Made by a program: the position numbers and the translations under genes
The notes under the pieces: model-generated
Seen by the model: the letters and a program-made list of their open reading frames with translations, nothing else
Told to the model about the DNA's origin: nothing
The model's database searches: none
In this document: positions 11,307 through 23,433 of the stretch, piece after piece
Layout of the letters: each line of letters begins with the position of its first letter
How positions within the stretch are numbered: position 1 is the first letter of the stretch
Assembly: GCA_947044365.1 (NCBI GenBank)
Contig: OX345637.1
Location: forward strand, 9,785,576-9,849,575
Direction: 5' to 3'
From: Petrosia ficiformis
Lineage: Eukaryota > Porifera > Demospongiae > Haplosclerida > Petrosiidae
Length of the DNA stretch: 64,000 nucleotides

Positions 11307-13607
11307 TCATTTAGGTATAGGGGATGTGTCAGTCATTTTAGGTGGTATAGGGGGAGGGGTCTGTGGCACCAGTTCGGAATAAATTGTTTTTTGTTGTTCC
11401 ATGGGAGCTGGCTGAATAGGAGCAGCCTTTGGTCTTGTTGAACCTATGTCTGCATAAAGTACCTCTCCTGGCTTCCTTTGTCTAGGTGGGCTTGGAGGAG
11501 GAAGGGGAGATGAGGATGTATCCTGTTGTAGAGATTGAGGATTCTTTTGTTTCATTGGTTGATGAACGTATCTGTTCTCTCGAAGCTTCATAGATTCCTA
11601 TGATGCATTATTTATCACAATACATTCATGTTATTAGGGTGTGATATGATCATATTACCTTGTCAACTACATTATCAGTAAGATCTAAAGTGGGTGAAAC
11701 TCTTCTCCTAAAATGTAATGTAACATATATTAGGTTATTGACAATTAATCAGTTGAAGTCAACTGACACTGTCCCATTTATTATTATATCTACAGTGTAT
11801 AACAGATGTCTCAATCAGCATGATTTGTATATGAAATTTCATTTGTTTTGAAGACATATATTATGTTCCTAATGGGCAATAATTATTATTGAGCATGCTG
11901 TCCTATATATGAAGACAAAACTAATCACTTAATCTGATTATACCTGGTTTACAATGCACAATGCTTGGTGATCCTGTTTGATTACAGTAATTAACAGGGA
12001 CTATCTCAATTGTATGATTCACTCCATATTGTAGTCCACTGAAAGATACTGAAGTATCAGTAGCATTAACAGTACAACTTCCATCAGAACATATACCAGA
12101 TACATTAGGGGTTGGCATGATCATAATATTATAAGATATGATGGGAACATCATTTGATGATATATTAGAGGATGTCCAGTTAAGTGTTGTCACATGACCA
12201 CATTCTTGTACTTCAAGGTTCTGAACTGCTGGAGGAGGTTCTGAAAGAGAAATAAAGAAATTTAAATTAAGTAAGACAATAAATTAAACCACATCAATTA
12301 ACCTGATTTAGGAATTGAAGCTTTGATTTCACACTCACAAATTTCAGATTTTAAAGTAAAACGGTAGTCATGTTCATTAATCATTAGTCTTGATATTGTT
12401 ATTGATGTATCAGTAGTATTATATACAAGATTCTATACATTCTCCACTAACAGGAGGTGGATCCGATGTAATATTATACAATGGATTATTGTCAGATGAC
12501 TCATCCCAACTGAGCATTACTGAATCACATGACAATACTTGAGGGACTAGATTACTACCACCTATAGAATACAAGTATAAGAACATTACAAATATATTAT
12601 AATTCACGGAATTGAATAAATCACTCATAATCTCTTACCAATACAAACTAGTTTGCTTGTATTAAGGTTGTAGTCTTTTCCGTGGGCGGATGCTACTCCA
12701 ATCAGTTTCTAGTCTTGCAAGCTTCTTGCTGCATACAATCTGGTTCCATTCCGTATTTTTTGGAAGCCACACCCACCCGGGGGTATAATTATTGGGCCTA
12801 AATGTTTTGACTGATTTATTTTCAGAAACAAACCTAAACACGCCCCACGGGTGGTGGGTGGGAAACAATGGCGGGTAACTGTAGTTGCTCTCTGAGAAAG
12901 ATCGGAGTTTGATAGTGCCTAGAAAGGTAGATTTTATGGTTTCAGTGAAAAGCTACAGAATTCAGCTTTCTTCAGCCTATTGTAACTATAAAAGTAAAAT
13001 GAATTTCCAGAAAACGGCTCTATTTGTTTTCTCTAAATGCATTGTACTTGGTGCGCGCACGCTATGATTGGTGGGCGTGGCTTTCTCCGTTTTGTACTTA
13101 TTGCGATTACAAAAATTGACATTTTATATATGTTCTTTCAATTCCAGGACCCTATAAAGGTGATTAGAAGATATGAAGGTTGCCATTACACCAGGTTAGA
13201 GTCATATTATATAATATTCTATTTTGAAACTGATTGGAGTCGCATCCACCCACTCCCTAGTACCACCTTAACTGATTCACTCATCTCTTGTTCACAAACA
13301 GATGCACCAAGTGATAGTATAATTCACATCAAATGTCAACTTATCAATAACATATGAAGTGTTATATGTAGTATAAGACTCTGAATCAATCTCCAAATGG
13401 TATTTTAATGTGTCCTCAGCTGCTCCAGTATATGAAAAAGGTTCCCATGTAATATTCAGTGCATCACATGATGGTAGTACTGATGTACTGAGAGATGTAG
13501 GGGGTGGTACATAACCTGTAAAATAATAATAATTATCAGCTGTCATCAAACAATAACAATAATTATACAATACTTAAAACCTTATTTTTTTCAATACTAT
13601 AATTTCC
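11307..13607 (-). pseudogene. Receptor F: decayed minus-strand copy of receptor G with ITIM-type tail exon
   Basis: Read 3' to 5': tail exon 11307-11597, small exon 11659-11707, and FN3 exons near 11944-12240, 12302-12560 and 12640-13517 (the last interrupted). The tail keeps a proline-rich run and two tyrosine motifs, VLYADI and TIYSEL. Damage relative to G: the acidic/membrane exon and the 28-nt exon are absent; there is a 4-base insertion in FN3-3 near 12420; a 602-base TTAA-flanked element sits inside FN3-2; a 2-base deletion lies near 13318; and homology stops at about 13607, so the first FN3, the Ig and the signal exons are lost. The sequence cannot encode a membrane receptor. Confidence 0.85.
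12666..13267. mobile_element. 602-base TTAA-flanked element (piggyBac-type MITE) inserted in an exon of F
   Basis: The intact copy G reads CTTGTATTAACTGATTC. In F the TTAA is duplicated (12662-12665 and 13268-13271) around 602 extra bases. The ends are imperfect inverted repeats of about 42 bases (GGTTGTAG... against GGTGGTAC..., both containing CTCCAATCAGTTTC). TTAA duplication with precise insertion is typical of piggyBac-superfamily elements. No transposase is seen, so it would be non-autonomous. Confidence 0.85.
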
Positions 13608-13628
13608 ATTTAACAAAAGTTAAAAAAC

Positions 13629-13778
13629 ATGAAAGGATGCCATGCAACTGAATTACCATCATATCTAGATGAACATATGTGGATGAAACGATATGCCAGA
13701 AATCCCACTGGTGGTTTTAATGTCAGGGAGTGCTTTGATAACATATGTTCTGATATAGCTACATTTTATCCTGTCTGA
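13629..13778 (+). pseudogene. C-terminal fragment of a Merlin/ISXO2-like transposase
   Basis: A 49-codon open stretch ending in TGA. The words LPSYLDEHMW and, 30 residues later, IATFYPV resemble the C-terminal part of ISXO2/IS1595-type DDE transposases found in Merlin elements. It starts about 20 bases after homology of receptor F to G ends, so it probably marks the event that removed the 5' half of F. The family call is from motif memory and should be searched. Confidence 0.5.
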
Positions 13779-14344
13779 GACTACTCCATCACAATATTTA
13801 TTTATTCACTTGTTCTACTCACCTGCATTCTTTAAGTAAGTGGGTGTGGCTGTGGCTGTGACACGTCCTAATTGTGTGTGGATGTGGCCGTGGATTTACG
13901 TTGTAGGTGTGGCTAATTGTGATCGTGCATAATTAATAAGGGGCCGTCTGTGCCAGAAGCCATATCACAGGTCGTTTTGTTCATAAACAAATGATCGTGA
14001 AATTTTGGGTAGACATTTTGCAGGTTGCACAAATGTGTATTATGAGCTGTTCCACTATCTAAAAGATGTTGGATTATTCAATATTGAAAAAATGTTTTGT
14101 CTGCACTACGTATATTTACCAAGAGACTTGCAAAAATTTCATCATTGATGAAATAAGCATCCTATGCAAAGTCAACATAATCGTACCCCCACACAGTTGT
14201 ATATTCAAGGTCTTCTTACTAGTCATAGCAGTGGAAGAACTGAAACCGAAGACATTTGTAGAGAAGGCCATGCAATAGATGAAGGTCATATTACTGAAAA
14301 TGATGACAGCACTGTGCCTCCAAACACTGTCTCCTCTAACTGAA

Positions 14345-14584
14345 TCACTCAGCTCAAAATACATTGTACTTGGTGCACGCGTGCACGCCACGTATGGTGG
14401 GCATGGCTTTCGTGGTTTTGTTAATTGGAAAAATGGAGGTTTTATATACGTTTTATCAATTCCAGGACACTATAAAGGTGATTAGAAGATATGAAGGTTG
14501 GTATTACATCCAATTTTACTCATATTATATTATATTGTATTTTGAAAGTGATTGGAGTCGCATCCGCCCACTCCCTAGTACCAC
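14345..14584. mobile_element. Second, partial copy of the TTAA-type element seen in F
   Basis: Matches the right-hand 240 bases of the element at 12666-13267 (words CATTGTACTTGGTGC, GGTGATTAGAAGATATGAAGG and the end CCTAGTACCACC) and is followed by TTAA at 14585-14588. The left end is not recognisable. Confidence 0.7.
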
Positions 14585-14767
14585 CTTAAAGAGTTGGAAA
14601 ATTCACGGATCCATGACAACTGAAGAGGTAGCACTCTATAATGGTTCCTCCAAAATCTCCCATGGCAATGGTAGTTTTAAACTTCAGCCGAAAGTAAAAA
14701 AGCAGTGGTTTTTTTTTCCAAAAAATAACAACTTTGTTGTCTAACTTTCCCACCATTATAAAGGATC

Positions 14768-15023
14768 TATGGTGGCCCATTTAGTCCACCGCTGCAGCTA
14801 AGCCGAACGTACGTGCCGACTCAAAACCGCCAATTAGCCGATGGTTTTGCCGACCTAAAACCGATCGCCACACCCGTTCCACGTGCAACGGCATGACTCA
14901 AACAACATGGATGATAACCCTAACGATCCCAGAACCCCCCCCCCCCCCCCCTTCGGCCCCCCAGGTTCGAGTCGGCACGTATGTTCGGCTTAGCCGCAGC
15001 GGTGGACTAAATGGGCCACCATA
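14768..15023. mobile_element. 256-base MITE with ~55-base terminal inverted repeats
   Basis: Both ends read TATGGTGGCCCATTTAGTCC inwards and stay complementary for about 55 bases with two or so mismatches. AGGATC flanks both sides (14762-14767 and 15024-15029), a likely 6-base target duplication. The middle holds an 18-base run of C. There is no coding capacity. The GC content is clearly higher than in its surroundings. Confidence 0.85.
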
Positions 15024-15365
15024 AGGATCAAATATTGTCTTTTCTTTTCAGTTCTTTTTGTTTAACTCTGTCACTCATAAGCCTAAGAGGCTGGACAACT
15101 TATGTTGTATATACACATATATGTGCGTGTATGTATATATATCAACTGTGTTGTGTGTGATTAATATAATTCAATTCAATATATATATATGGAACGCGGA
15201 TTGCGACAAAATTGAATTTAGTCGTGAAATCGATTTTATGAAATCGATTTTGTTAAAAAATCGATTTCATTTCACCAAAAAAGCGATGGATTCTATCTTT
15301 TCATTGATGCTCTTTAAATTAAAATATACGGTACACTAAGTCATTGATTGATTCAATGAAGGAAA

Positions 15366-18233
15366 ATGATTCTACTAGTGCTTTATAGTATTCTTGCTCA
15401 TACAAGAGCTGAAGGTATCTTTCTACATGGTCTGTTTGTACGTTTGTCTGTATTCTGATAAAATTGCCAAGTGTTAGTTTATTGTGTATAATAATATTAT
15501 AATTATATAATTATAATTATATAAATAATTATATATAATATATAATTATATTTATATAAATAAATATATAATTATATTTATATAAATAAATATATAATTA
15601 TATATATATATATCTGCATTTTTTTTTCAGCAATATATATATTGTACAACTCTGAAAAAATGTATATATATTTTTTGTAGAAGGAGTATGTTACTGTGGC
15701 TATTAGTTTTTGATAGATGATTATATATATATGTGAAATTATCACTTATAACATGTTATTTTTAATAAGCCCATAAAAACATATATTTATATATAATAAT
15801 ACATAGATCTACACAATCTATTATATCCGATGTTATAATTATAGTGTTTCTACAGCAGTCATCTCCTTCATATCATCCTGTTTGCCCTGGAGATAATGTA
15901 ACTATCACTTGTAATGTATCTAATGGTAGTGCTGCATTAAGATGGGAAGATCCAAATTCTAATGCTGTTGGTGTCCTATATACTGAAGATGACGTAGCTG
16001 GAATGGATATTAATTGTTTGGGTATTTTTAAAATTATATTAGTTGATAAAAACCAGCAAAAGTTTGAGTTCTCTTCAGAAGCTACTGTACAGAATATTCA
16101 ATTGAGTAATAATGGAAGCAGTTTAAGCTGTTCAGATGAACTATTTGGAATTAGTAACAATAGTGTATTGATTTTTATATCAGGTATATATTATTACATA
16201 CATATGCTATACAAATAAACTCCATAACACACTACAGGAGTTCCATCTAGTCCAGGCAATGTTTCATTTACTGCTGACACTACAACTCACCTCACTCTTA
16301 ACTGGTCTCCACCAACTGAGAATATTAATTGTATTGATAAATATATTGTAAAGATTAATGATCAACAAATGGAAACAACTGTCACTTCTCTATCAGTACC
16401 AAACTTATCCATTGGTTCAGTATACAATATTACTGTATATAGTCAAGATAGTGATAATAGAAATGGAAGTATTAGTGAATTACTTATGGTGACTTGGAAA
16501 GGTATATAGTAATTTCGTTCATTATTAAGTTTTATTGTTATTGTTATACAGTTCCTCTTCCAGTATCTGGTTTATCATGGAATATTAGTGAGATAGATGG
16601 AAACACAAGTATTATAGTGATTTGGGAGGTATAGAAATTTGAAGTCATTGTTATTCCCAAAAATTACATTTATATTCACAGCATGAAGATGCTTCTCGTC
16701 CACTGACTCAACAGTTTCTTATATCTCATAATATCAGTGAACCATGGAATACAACCACAGTGAATTCCAGTATCATACTCACTGGTATTAAAAGAGCAAA
16801 TTCATATGTCATAAATGTATCAGCTGTTAATATATTGGGTGAAAGTCTGCCAAAAGATATTAATGGTATTAATAATAATGTGTCACTACTAAATGTTACA
16901 ATTCTCTTCTCAACAGTACATATTAACAACACTGATGAAACCACTGTAACTACACAAACAGGTTTTCTATATAATTTACTGTATTTCATATTATTACACT
17001 AAATCTAACAGGTATGATAAGTCAGGTTTTAAAATATGATGTTATCATTAGTAATTTTCAAGGTCAGAATCATGAAGAGTGGATATATTTCTTTTTATAT
17101 ATTTATGCATAAACCCATGCTAATTCATTTTACTCTTCAGAATTAAGTACTACTACATATGAAGTTTACAAACACACCAGAAATAAATTTGCATCCTGTG
17201 AGTAAAATGTATTTTAGTATGAAACTGATAATTATGATATGTATACAGCTGTAGCTTCTGATTACAAAGCTATTGTGTCAATGTCTACATTAATTACATC
17301 TGTTACTATAACAGATAATGAAGGTACATTTCATAGTTATTATACTTCGTAATTTTATGTTCTACAAAATATTGACACCATTAGAAAATACTCTGCTTCC
17401 ATGTTTATCATGTGAAGTCACTACATGTAAGTTAATAATTATGAACATAATTATACAGTTGTACATACAATGTTTAGATATTTAAAACCTTCTCATATTT
17501 CACTGTTTACAATAAGATTATCAAATCAGTTAGCATGCTTACTATATGACAGCACAATGATAACCCTACATATAAATACAGCTCTTTGTATTTTGTTTTA
17601 TACCAGGGTAAGTACTTAGTGGTTTGTTTAATTTTGGGTCCTATGCTGGCTTCTCAACCTTGTTCACATGCTTTTTGGGTTTTGATGTCCCTACATCTTT
17701 CATTTTTATTGAAAATGTTTTTATAATTCTTTTATATTTATAAGTACATGAATATGTATGTGGAATACATGCAATGACATGGAGAAGCCTTTTAGACCCT
17801 CTGAGATTGATTCTGGTGCACTATGCATAAATGGTCATCCTCAGCTGCTTATGATGGTTGAATGTATAATTGATTTATAGAAGAAATCTGACTATACATA
17901 ATCCAAAAAGTGCACCCAATAACATACAATTGAAACTAGTAAACATAAGAGGATTAACATACTTTAGTGATCACAATTAATTCTCATATAGGCATAATTG
18001 GATCTACATTGGGTGTAGTAATATCTACTATTGTATCAGTGATAGTGACATCATTAGTGTGTTTAGTGATCACTCAAAAGAGGATTCAACAATACAAGAC
18101 ATTAGCTGAACACAAGTTACAAGATCCTGTTAATAAAACTGGTCCAGTGTATGATATTCCAAATATGAATATTAAACCTGTTCAGGATACATTTGAACTA
18201 CAAACAAATACTGCATATGGAACAGTTAATTAG
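15366..18233 (+). CDS. Receptor H: Ig + 2 FN3 transmembrane receptor with YDIP/AYG tail
   Basis: Eleven exons: 15366-15414, 15845-16183, 16238-16501, 16552-16628, 16682-16865, 16917-16961, 17012-17062, 17141-17197, 17249-17323, 17385-17426, 17992-18233. The sum of 1425 nt closes in frame (474 residues). Order: signal peptide (about 1-16); Ig domain (about 17-129, VCPGDNVTITC and SLSCSDELF); FN3-1 (about 130-217); FN3-2 split in two exons (about 218-304); a 90-residue stalk made of five small phase 1-1 exons; a membrane segment (IVSVIVTSLVCLVI); a tail with PVYDIP and TAYGTV. It has the same plan as B but a much more divided stalk. The small stalk exons are the least certain part and some may be alternative. 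A cell-surface recognition role is inferred from the family only. Confidence 0.75.
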
Positions 18234-18847
18234 AATTACTATTATGAGGTTATTCTATACCTTTTGTTAGTAAATTAAAGTTGTATGTTTTAGATAAACA
18301 AAAAAATTTCATATAATTACTTGTATAGACATACTGTGAGAAACAACAATACTACCTGCCGGTGTGGTTTGTAAAAATAGAAATGATGACATCAAATGTT
18401 TCTAAAGTTATGTATTAGATGCTTATAATATTATATAAATTGATTTAAACAATGCCTGGAGTCTGTACTTTGCAAAAAGCAGCAGGCATCCAATGTTAAT
18501 TGTGGTCATTAAGGTTTGTTACAGTTAGGTGGCACTCGGAGTGGGTGTTATGCTTATGACTAAGTAACCATGGAGATATATATTTCATAGGCATATTTTA
18601 ATGTTGTGTTCCTTTAATGTAAAGAATTTAACTTAGTAGTTTAAAGTTAATATTTTCATTAATAAGAAAGTTAATTAGAGCTAGGATTTTTGTATTGTGG
18701 TATTCTTAATAACTGTTTGAACACATGGCAATACCCTATAATCATATCAATGTTATTAATAATAAAATTACAATAACTCACAGTTACAGTGGTCACTCCC
18801 ACATCTCTCTTTGGGGAGGGTTAGAATCTCTGTGAAGATCAGATTGT
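18234..18847. other. Intergenic DNA downstream of H
   Basis: The 3' flank of H and AT-rich sequence. No gene or clear repeat seen. Confidence 0.5.
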
Positions 18848-19350
18848 AATACCAGAGCGTAAAGGAGTCATGATCTGTCGAGGTGGAGTAGAGATTGGTT
18901 TGCCTGGTTCGGTAAGTACTGATTCAATTTCAGGTATGACATTAAGGTGGTGACAGTTTCTCCTTACTTGACCACTGGGAGTATCGACCAGATATGATCA
19001 TGGAGTATCAACTGATGCAATTACACGTCTTGGTGTCAGTGACTTGTTGGAAGTAATCTATACTTTAGTTTCATCTGGAATAGGAGGCAATGAGTGGACT
19101 CTGTGATATCGATCATAGTATTGTTTTTGTTTTATTTTGAATTCATCGTTCTGCTCTCGAAACGTCTTCAAATATGGCCAACTGGGCTTCAACAATTCTT
19201 TGAGGTAGGTTGGTGCGTAGCTTCCTGCCCATTAGCAGTTCTGCAGGGATGAGATTGCACCAGTGGAGTAGAGTTGTGTGATAGTGACATGTACAGATCC
19301 TTTGAATCATTGAGTAGTCTTTTTACTATCTAGACAGCTCGTTCAGCATG
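18848..19350 (-). mobile_element. Gypsy (Ty3) retrotransposon remnant, end of polyprotein
   Basis: On the minus strand the stretch reads as the region just after a Gypsy integrase core: LIPAELLMGRKLRTNLPQR near 19200-19260, then a basic segment, LPPIPDETKV, and VDTPSGQVRRNCHHLNVIPE near 18950-18990. This is the usual C-terminal order in animal Gypsy elements. It contains several in-frame stops and frame changes, with no LTR recognised. Its left-hand limit abuts receptor I exon sequence with no intron border, so the insertion or a linked deletion removed the 5' half of I. Confidence 0.8.
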
Positions 19351-21960
19351 CCCATATGTCATAAATGTATCAGCTGTTAATATATTGGGTGACAGTCTAC
19401 CAAAAGATATTAATGGTATTAATAATAATGTGTCACTTCTAAATGTTACAATTCTCTTCTCGACAGTACATATTAGCAACACTGATGAAACCACAGTAAC
19501 TACATATGCAGGTTTGTTATATAGTTTACTGTATTTCATATTTTTACACTAAATTTAACAGGCATGACAAGTGTTTTATCAAATGATGTTATCAGTAGTA
19601 CATTTCAAGGTCAGAATCATGAAAAGTGGACAATTCTTTTTATGCATACACTATGCTAATTCATTCTAGTATTAAATTCAGCAGATTTACATATAAACAT
19701 ACAGGAAATAAATCTACTTACTGTGAGTTAAATATAGTTTAGTATGAAGTTGTGTTAATATATGTATACTGCTATAGCTTCCCCTTACAAGACTATTGTT
19801 TCAATGTCTACTGTAACAGATAGTATAGGTAACATATATACATGTTCTGCAATAAATTTTGTTACTTCTGCTTCCTGTTGTATACTATTACTTTTTATGC
19901 CAAATTTCATGTAATGAAATACATTAAATATGCAGGGTTTCATTTAGGGGGGGGGGGATGCCTTTGAATTTTTTTTACCAATATGCGCACTATGATATGT
20001 AGTATGTCGCCCCCCAAAGTCTTTCAAATTCACGTTTCACCTTCCTTCCCATGCATTCAATTTTTAATAGTACTCGTGTAATAGCATCTAAAGAATCATA
20101 GGTTTTAAAATTGTCAAAACTCGCATGCATTTAGTGTAACAGTTGGTGGCAATAACACCCAATAAAGGGGGTGTGAGGCATTCTCCTCCACGGACATTTG
20201 GCCTCTGAGATTGTATACATATACATACACATACATACATATATACACACATACAACAATATACATATTTGACAACTACATGCACTAGCAGAAGTGAAAT
20301 GCTCTAGCAAGTGATCAGTCATGACTATATGCTCAAATGATCTTTTCATAATATTAGCATGCATTTATAAGCTTTTAGTAAAGCAATATATAACATATCT
20401 CCTGATGACTTTATAATAAATAGTATTACATTATACATATAATTCACATACTATTGTTTAACTTAGTTGTTAGCAGTACATCTGAAGTGATGAATACAGA
20501 TAGCTCTAAATCAACCTCACCTTTGGTACCTATAGTTGTTGCTTTGGTTTGTGGTATAATCTTAGCTCTTCTCGTAGTTCTCATTTGTGTAACTGTGTAT
20601 ATAGTGTACAAAAGACGATCAGGAAGTAAGTAAAATTAACACATTCTGCACTTGTACCTTTAAATCTTTTCTGAATGTAGAATACAAAACAATTGTAACC
20701 AAAGAACTTAGGTAAAGTATCATTAATTAAGCATAAAACTTGAAATCCTTTAATATAATTTATAATTCCTATAGCACTAACAATATGGACAAAAAATTGG
20801 TATGCTGACTATCATTATGCACATATTCACATAAAATTTTACAATAATTATCATTCAGAGTTCTGAACCTGGTTTTAACTCCAATGGCATGGATCAAACA
20901 GAGGTAATATCATCAGCTTAACTTACAACATCTAACATACACATATCCAATTTTATTCAGTGTAGAGTGAAATAAATGCGTCCTCCTTTACTCTTTTATT
21001 TGTTCCATTCCTTCCGGTTTTTTTAGTCAACCTTAGGCCCCACTTATGAAGCTGTTATAAAGAAACCACAACCCACTCCATTATCACAATATGATGAAGT
21101 GCCTCCTCCAGTTCCTCCATATAACTATAATGATGAAACTCCTAAAATACCTCCTTATATGGGAGGTGATGAACCACCTCCTATTAAACGAAGTGGTGGA
21201 GAGTATTCAGTATTATAGAGAGAAAAGAGAAATGTGAGCACCAATAAATAATTTATTAGTATATCAAGGAATTATCTATTGTGTAATACCAAAAGAAAGG
21301 AAGCCGGAAAACATTCCTCCTGGTTTGTACTCAACAATAAACCAGAGAAAAGATGAACCATTTGTGCTTGAACCGAGTGGTAAGGAATACTCAGTATTGA
21401 AAAGAAGTGAAAGAGAGGTAAATATGATATGTTTCATAATGTTAACTTATATTCAGAATAATATTTAATATATAGCAAAGGGAAAGAGAAACTAATCCTC
21501 AATTAGAATCAAGTGGTTCTGGTCAATATTCTGTTCTGAACCAAAATGTGGTAATTACACATACACCTACACTGCATATATCTATTTTATACACGTTTAT
21601 TATTATACCTATATATACACACATTCACTCCTAAGAACAGACCTATTGTACCACCTCCATCAGGTTTCTCTGAACCTGTTGTATATTCATTGATTACAAA
21701 TCCACCTCCAGTTCCTAAAAGAGTGAGTATACACAGAGTTATGAATTATATTATGTTGATACATTCAATTATAGTTATCACAGAAAAAGAAAGACATGAT
21801 TTATACTCAACTACAGCTGGAACTACCACCATCTGTCACTCCTCCTCCTCCTCCTCCTCCTCCTCCTGGTGTTAATATACAACAGGAGAAAGTCTTCAGT
21901 AAACAAGCAGTTGTAATAACAACAATACTGTCACTTGATATGTATAATAATTTGATTTAG
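19351..21960 (+). pseudogene. Receptor I: 5'-truncated receptor with long multi-tyrosine, proline-rich tail
   Basis: Begins abruptly at 19351 within an FN3 exon matching H (INVSAVNILG...); signal peptide, Ig and FN3-1 are absent. Further exons: to 19415, 19467-19511, 19562-19609, one near 19670-19722 with a frame problem that skipping it would solve, about 19780-19830, membrane exon 20467-20625 (VVALVCGIILALLVVLICV), then tail exons 20681-20711, 20775-20799, 20859-20903 and 21027-21218. The tail has TYEAV, SQYDEVPPPVPP and EYSVL, then TAG at 21216-21218. Further phase-0 exons follow: about 21313-21419, 21477-21551, 21640-21721 and 21783-21960. They carry LYSTI, EYSVL, QYSVL, VVYSLI and IYTQL plus a long proline run. 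The tail looks like a docking platform for SH2 and SH3 proteins. Truncation makes the gene non-functional unless another 5' exon is used. Confidence 0.65.
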
Positions 21961-22631
21961 TTTTCATTTTATTATATATGTTGTGGAGACATTTTACTGT
22001 ATATGCTTAATTACTTATGTCCTATAATACATGTGTTGTGTTCCTTTTTCCTTCAAGTTTATTTATTCATTAATTAGACGTTTTTGATGATCAGGTGAAA
22101 TGAAATTTATTTACAAAAATTGTCTATACAATTCACATTTACAAATTTGCATTTGTACTGTCATAGAATGATGCAACACAATTAATTTTATAAGGTTATC
22201 ATAATTATTATAATATACATATCCTTTATGTAATAATATTTAATCTATATAGTAATTATAAGCATACAATTTCCTTTTGTCACTTCCACAATTTCCTTTC
22301 TATCTTCCTCTAGCTATAGAGACTGTCATCTTGTCTTTACAAGATACTATCAAATGCAAACACATTATAATTATCAATACACTAGTCACTTAAAACTAAA
22401 TCAGTATTTAAAGGAAACATCTCACCACATTTATACCTATCAGTTAGTCAACCACGATAATTCAAACATATATCCTTTGTGAAACTGACACATGTGTATT
22501 TATCATTCAGTTTGTGGTGATATTGTACTTAAATTTTACTGTGAAGATGGTGCAGATAATGTCCATCATCAACAGCTTAATAACATAGTATGTATCTATA
22601 TGTTTGCATGTATGTATGTATTATGTAATAG
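21961..22631. other. Intergenic AT-rich DNA
   Basis: No gene or structured repeat seen. Confidence 0.5.
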
Positions 22632-22783
22632 ATAGAACATGACCGCGAGGGATATAACGAAAATGATATTCATAATCCCGAGGGCGTATCTCGTGGCGTA
22701 TCAGGTATACGTATACACGTACACTCAAATTATGAATATCATTTGAGTGTACTGATACGCCACGAGGTGAGGTCATGTTCTAT
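22632..22783. mobile_element. 152-base inverted-repeat element
   Basis: Ends are ATAGAACATGACC and its complement GGTCATGTTCTAT. Inside, CGTGGCGTATCAG and its complement, and TCAAATTATGAATATCATTTGA, make nested foldbacks. MITE-like, no coding capacity. Confidence 0.6.
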
Positions 22784-22961
22784 ATGCATGGCCGGCTTGT
22801 ATTGATAGGAAGCCATAAGATGAAAGACGCCACTCACGCAGTTGCTATGCAATTATTTTGGTATCCTAGCAATATCTATTGCGTCATGACTGTTGCGGTT
22901 TATATATCTCCTAGTAACTACCATTACGTCACAATATTTTAGCGTGTGAGACTGTTCGAAT

Positions 22962-23340
22962 TTGGATATCGAAGTAATCGAACTAGTGAAAGAGAAGGGA
23001 GATCCGGAAATTCAAGACGTTCGAAAAAAGTGTCTAAAGAATCATTTTGCGTACATACAAAAGGAAGAAACAGATGGATGGTTTTCAACTTTCATAGTTG
23101 AGGTTCGCCGCGTCGATGGTTACCAATATCCTCCAAGAAACATTCACAAATTGCTTTCAGGTATTCTTCATTCTTCGATATATGAGATATTACAGCTGTG
23201 ATACTCCCAATGTATTGTACAGAAGAGACTCCCGGTTCAAGGTGTTTGCGAGGTCGTGTTTCGTGAGCTTTGTAAAGCTATTGGAACTAGTGTCTGACAC
23301 ATAGGTGTTATTAAGATGGAAGAGGAAGATCAACTATTAT
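22962..23340 (+). pseudogene. Decayed Crypton-derived / KIAA1958-like domain fragment
   Basis: The open stretch contains FIVEVRRVDGYQYPP followed by a histidine/leucine-rich helix. This matches the 'E-V-R-x-x-D-G-x-x-Y-P-P' signature of the DUF3504 domain of Crypton-derived and QRICH1/ZMYM/KIAA1958-like proteins. Further on, in shifted frames, come CDTPNVLYRRD, a VFRELCKAIG-like helix and MEEEDQLL, each with a family counterpart. An in-frame stop and at least one frameshift break it. The family call is from recognised motifs, not a search. Confidence 0.6.
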
Positions 23341-23433
23341 TAAAAACTATTGTTTTGTTTTGTTCTATTACTATGTTGTTAAAAAACATCTGGTGGAATA
23401 TATATATATATATATCACTGTCAGTTGCTTTAA

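Noticed and set aside
15183..15280. Short foldback with repeated AAATCGATTT words
   Set aside because: Simple enough to arise in AT-rich sequence; no target duplication or second copy seen.
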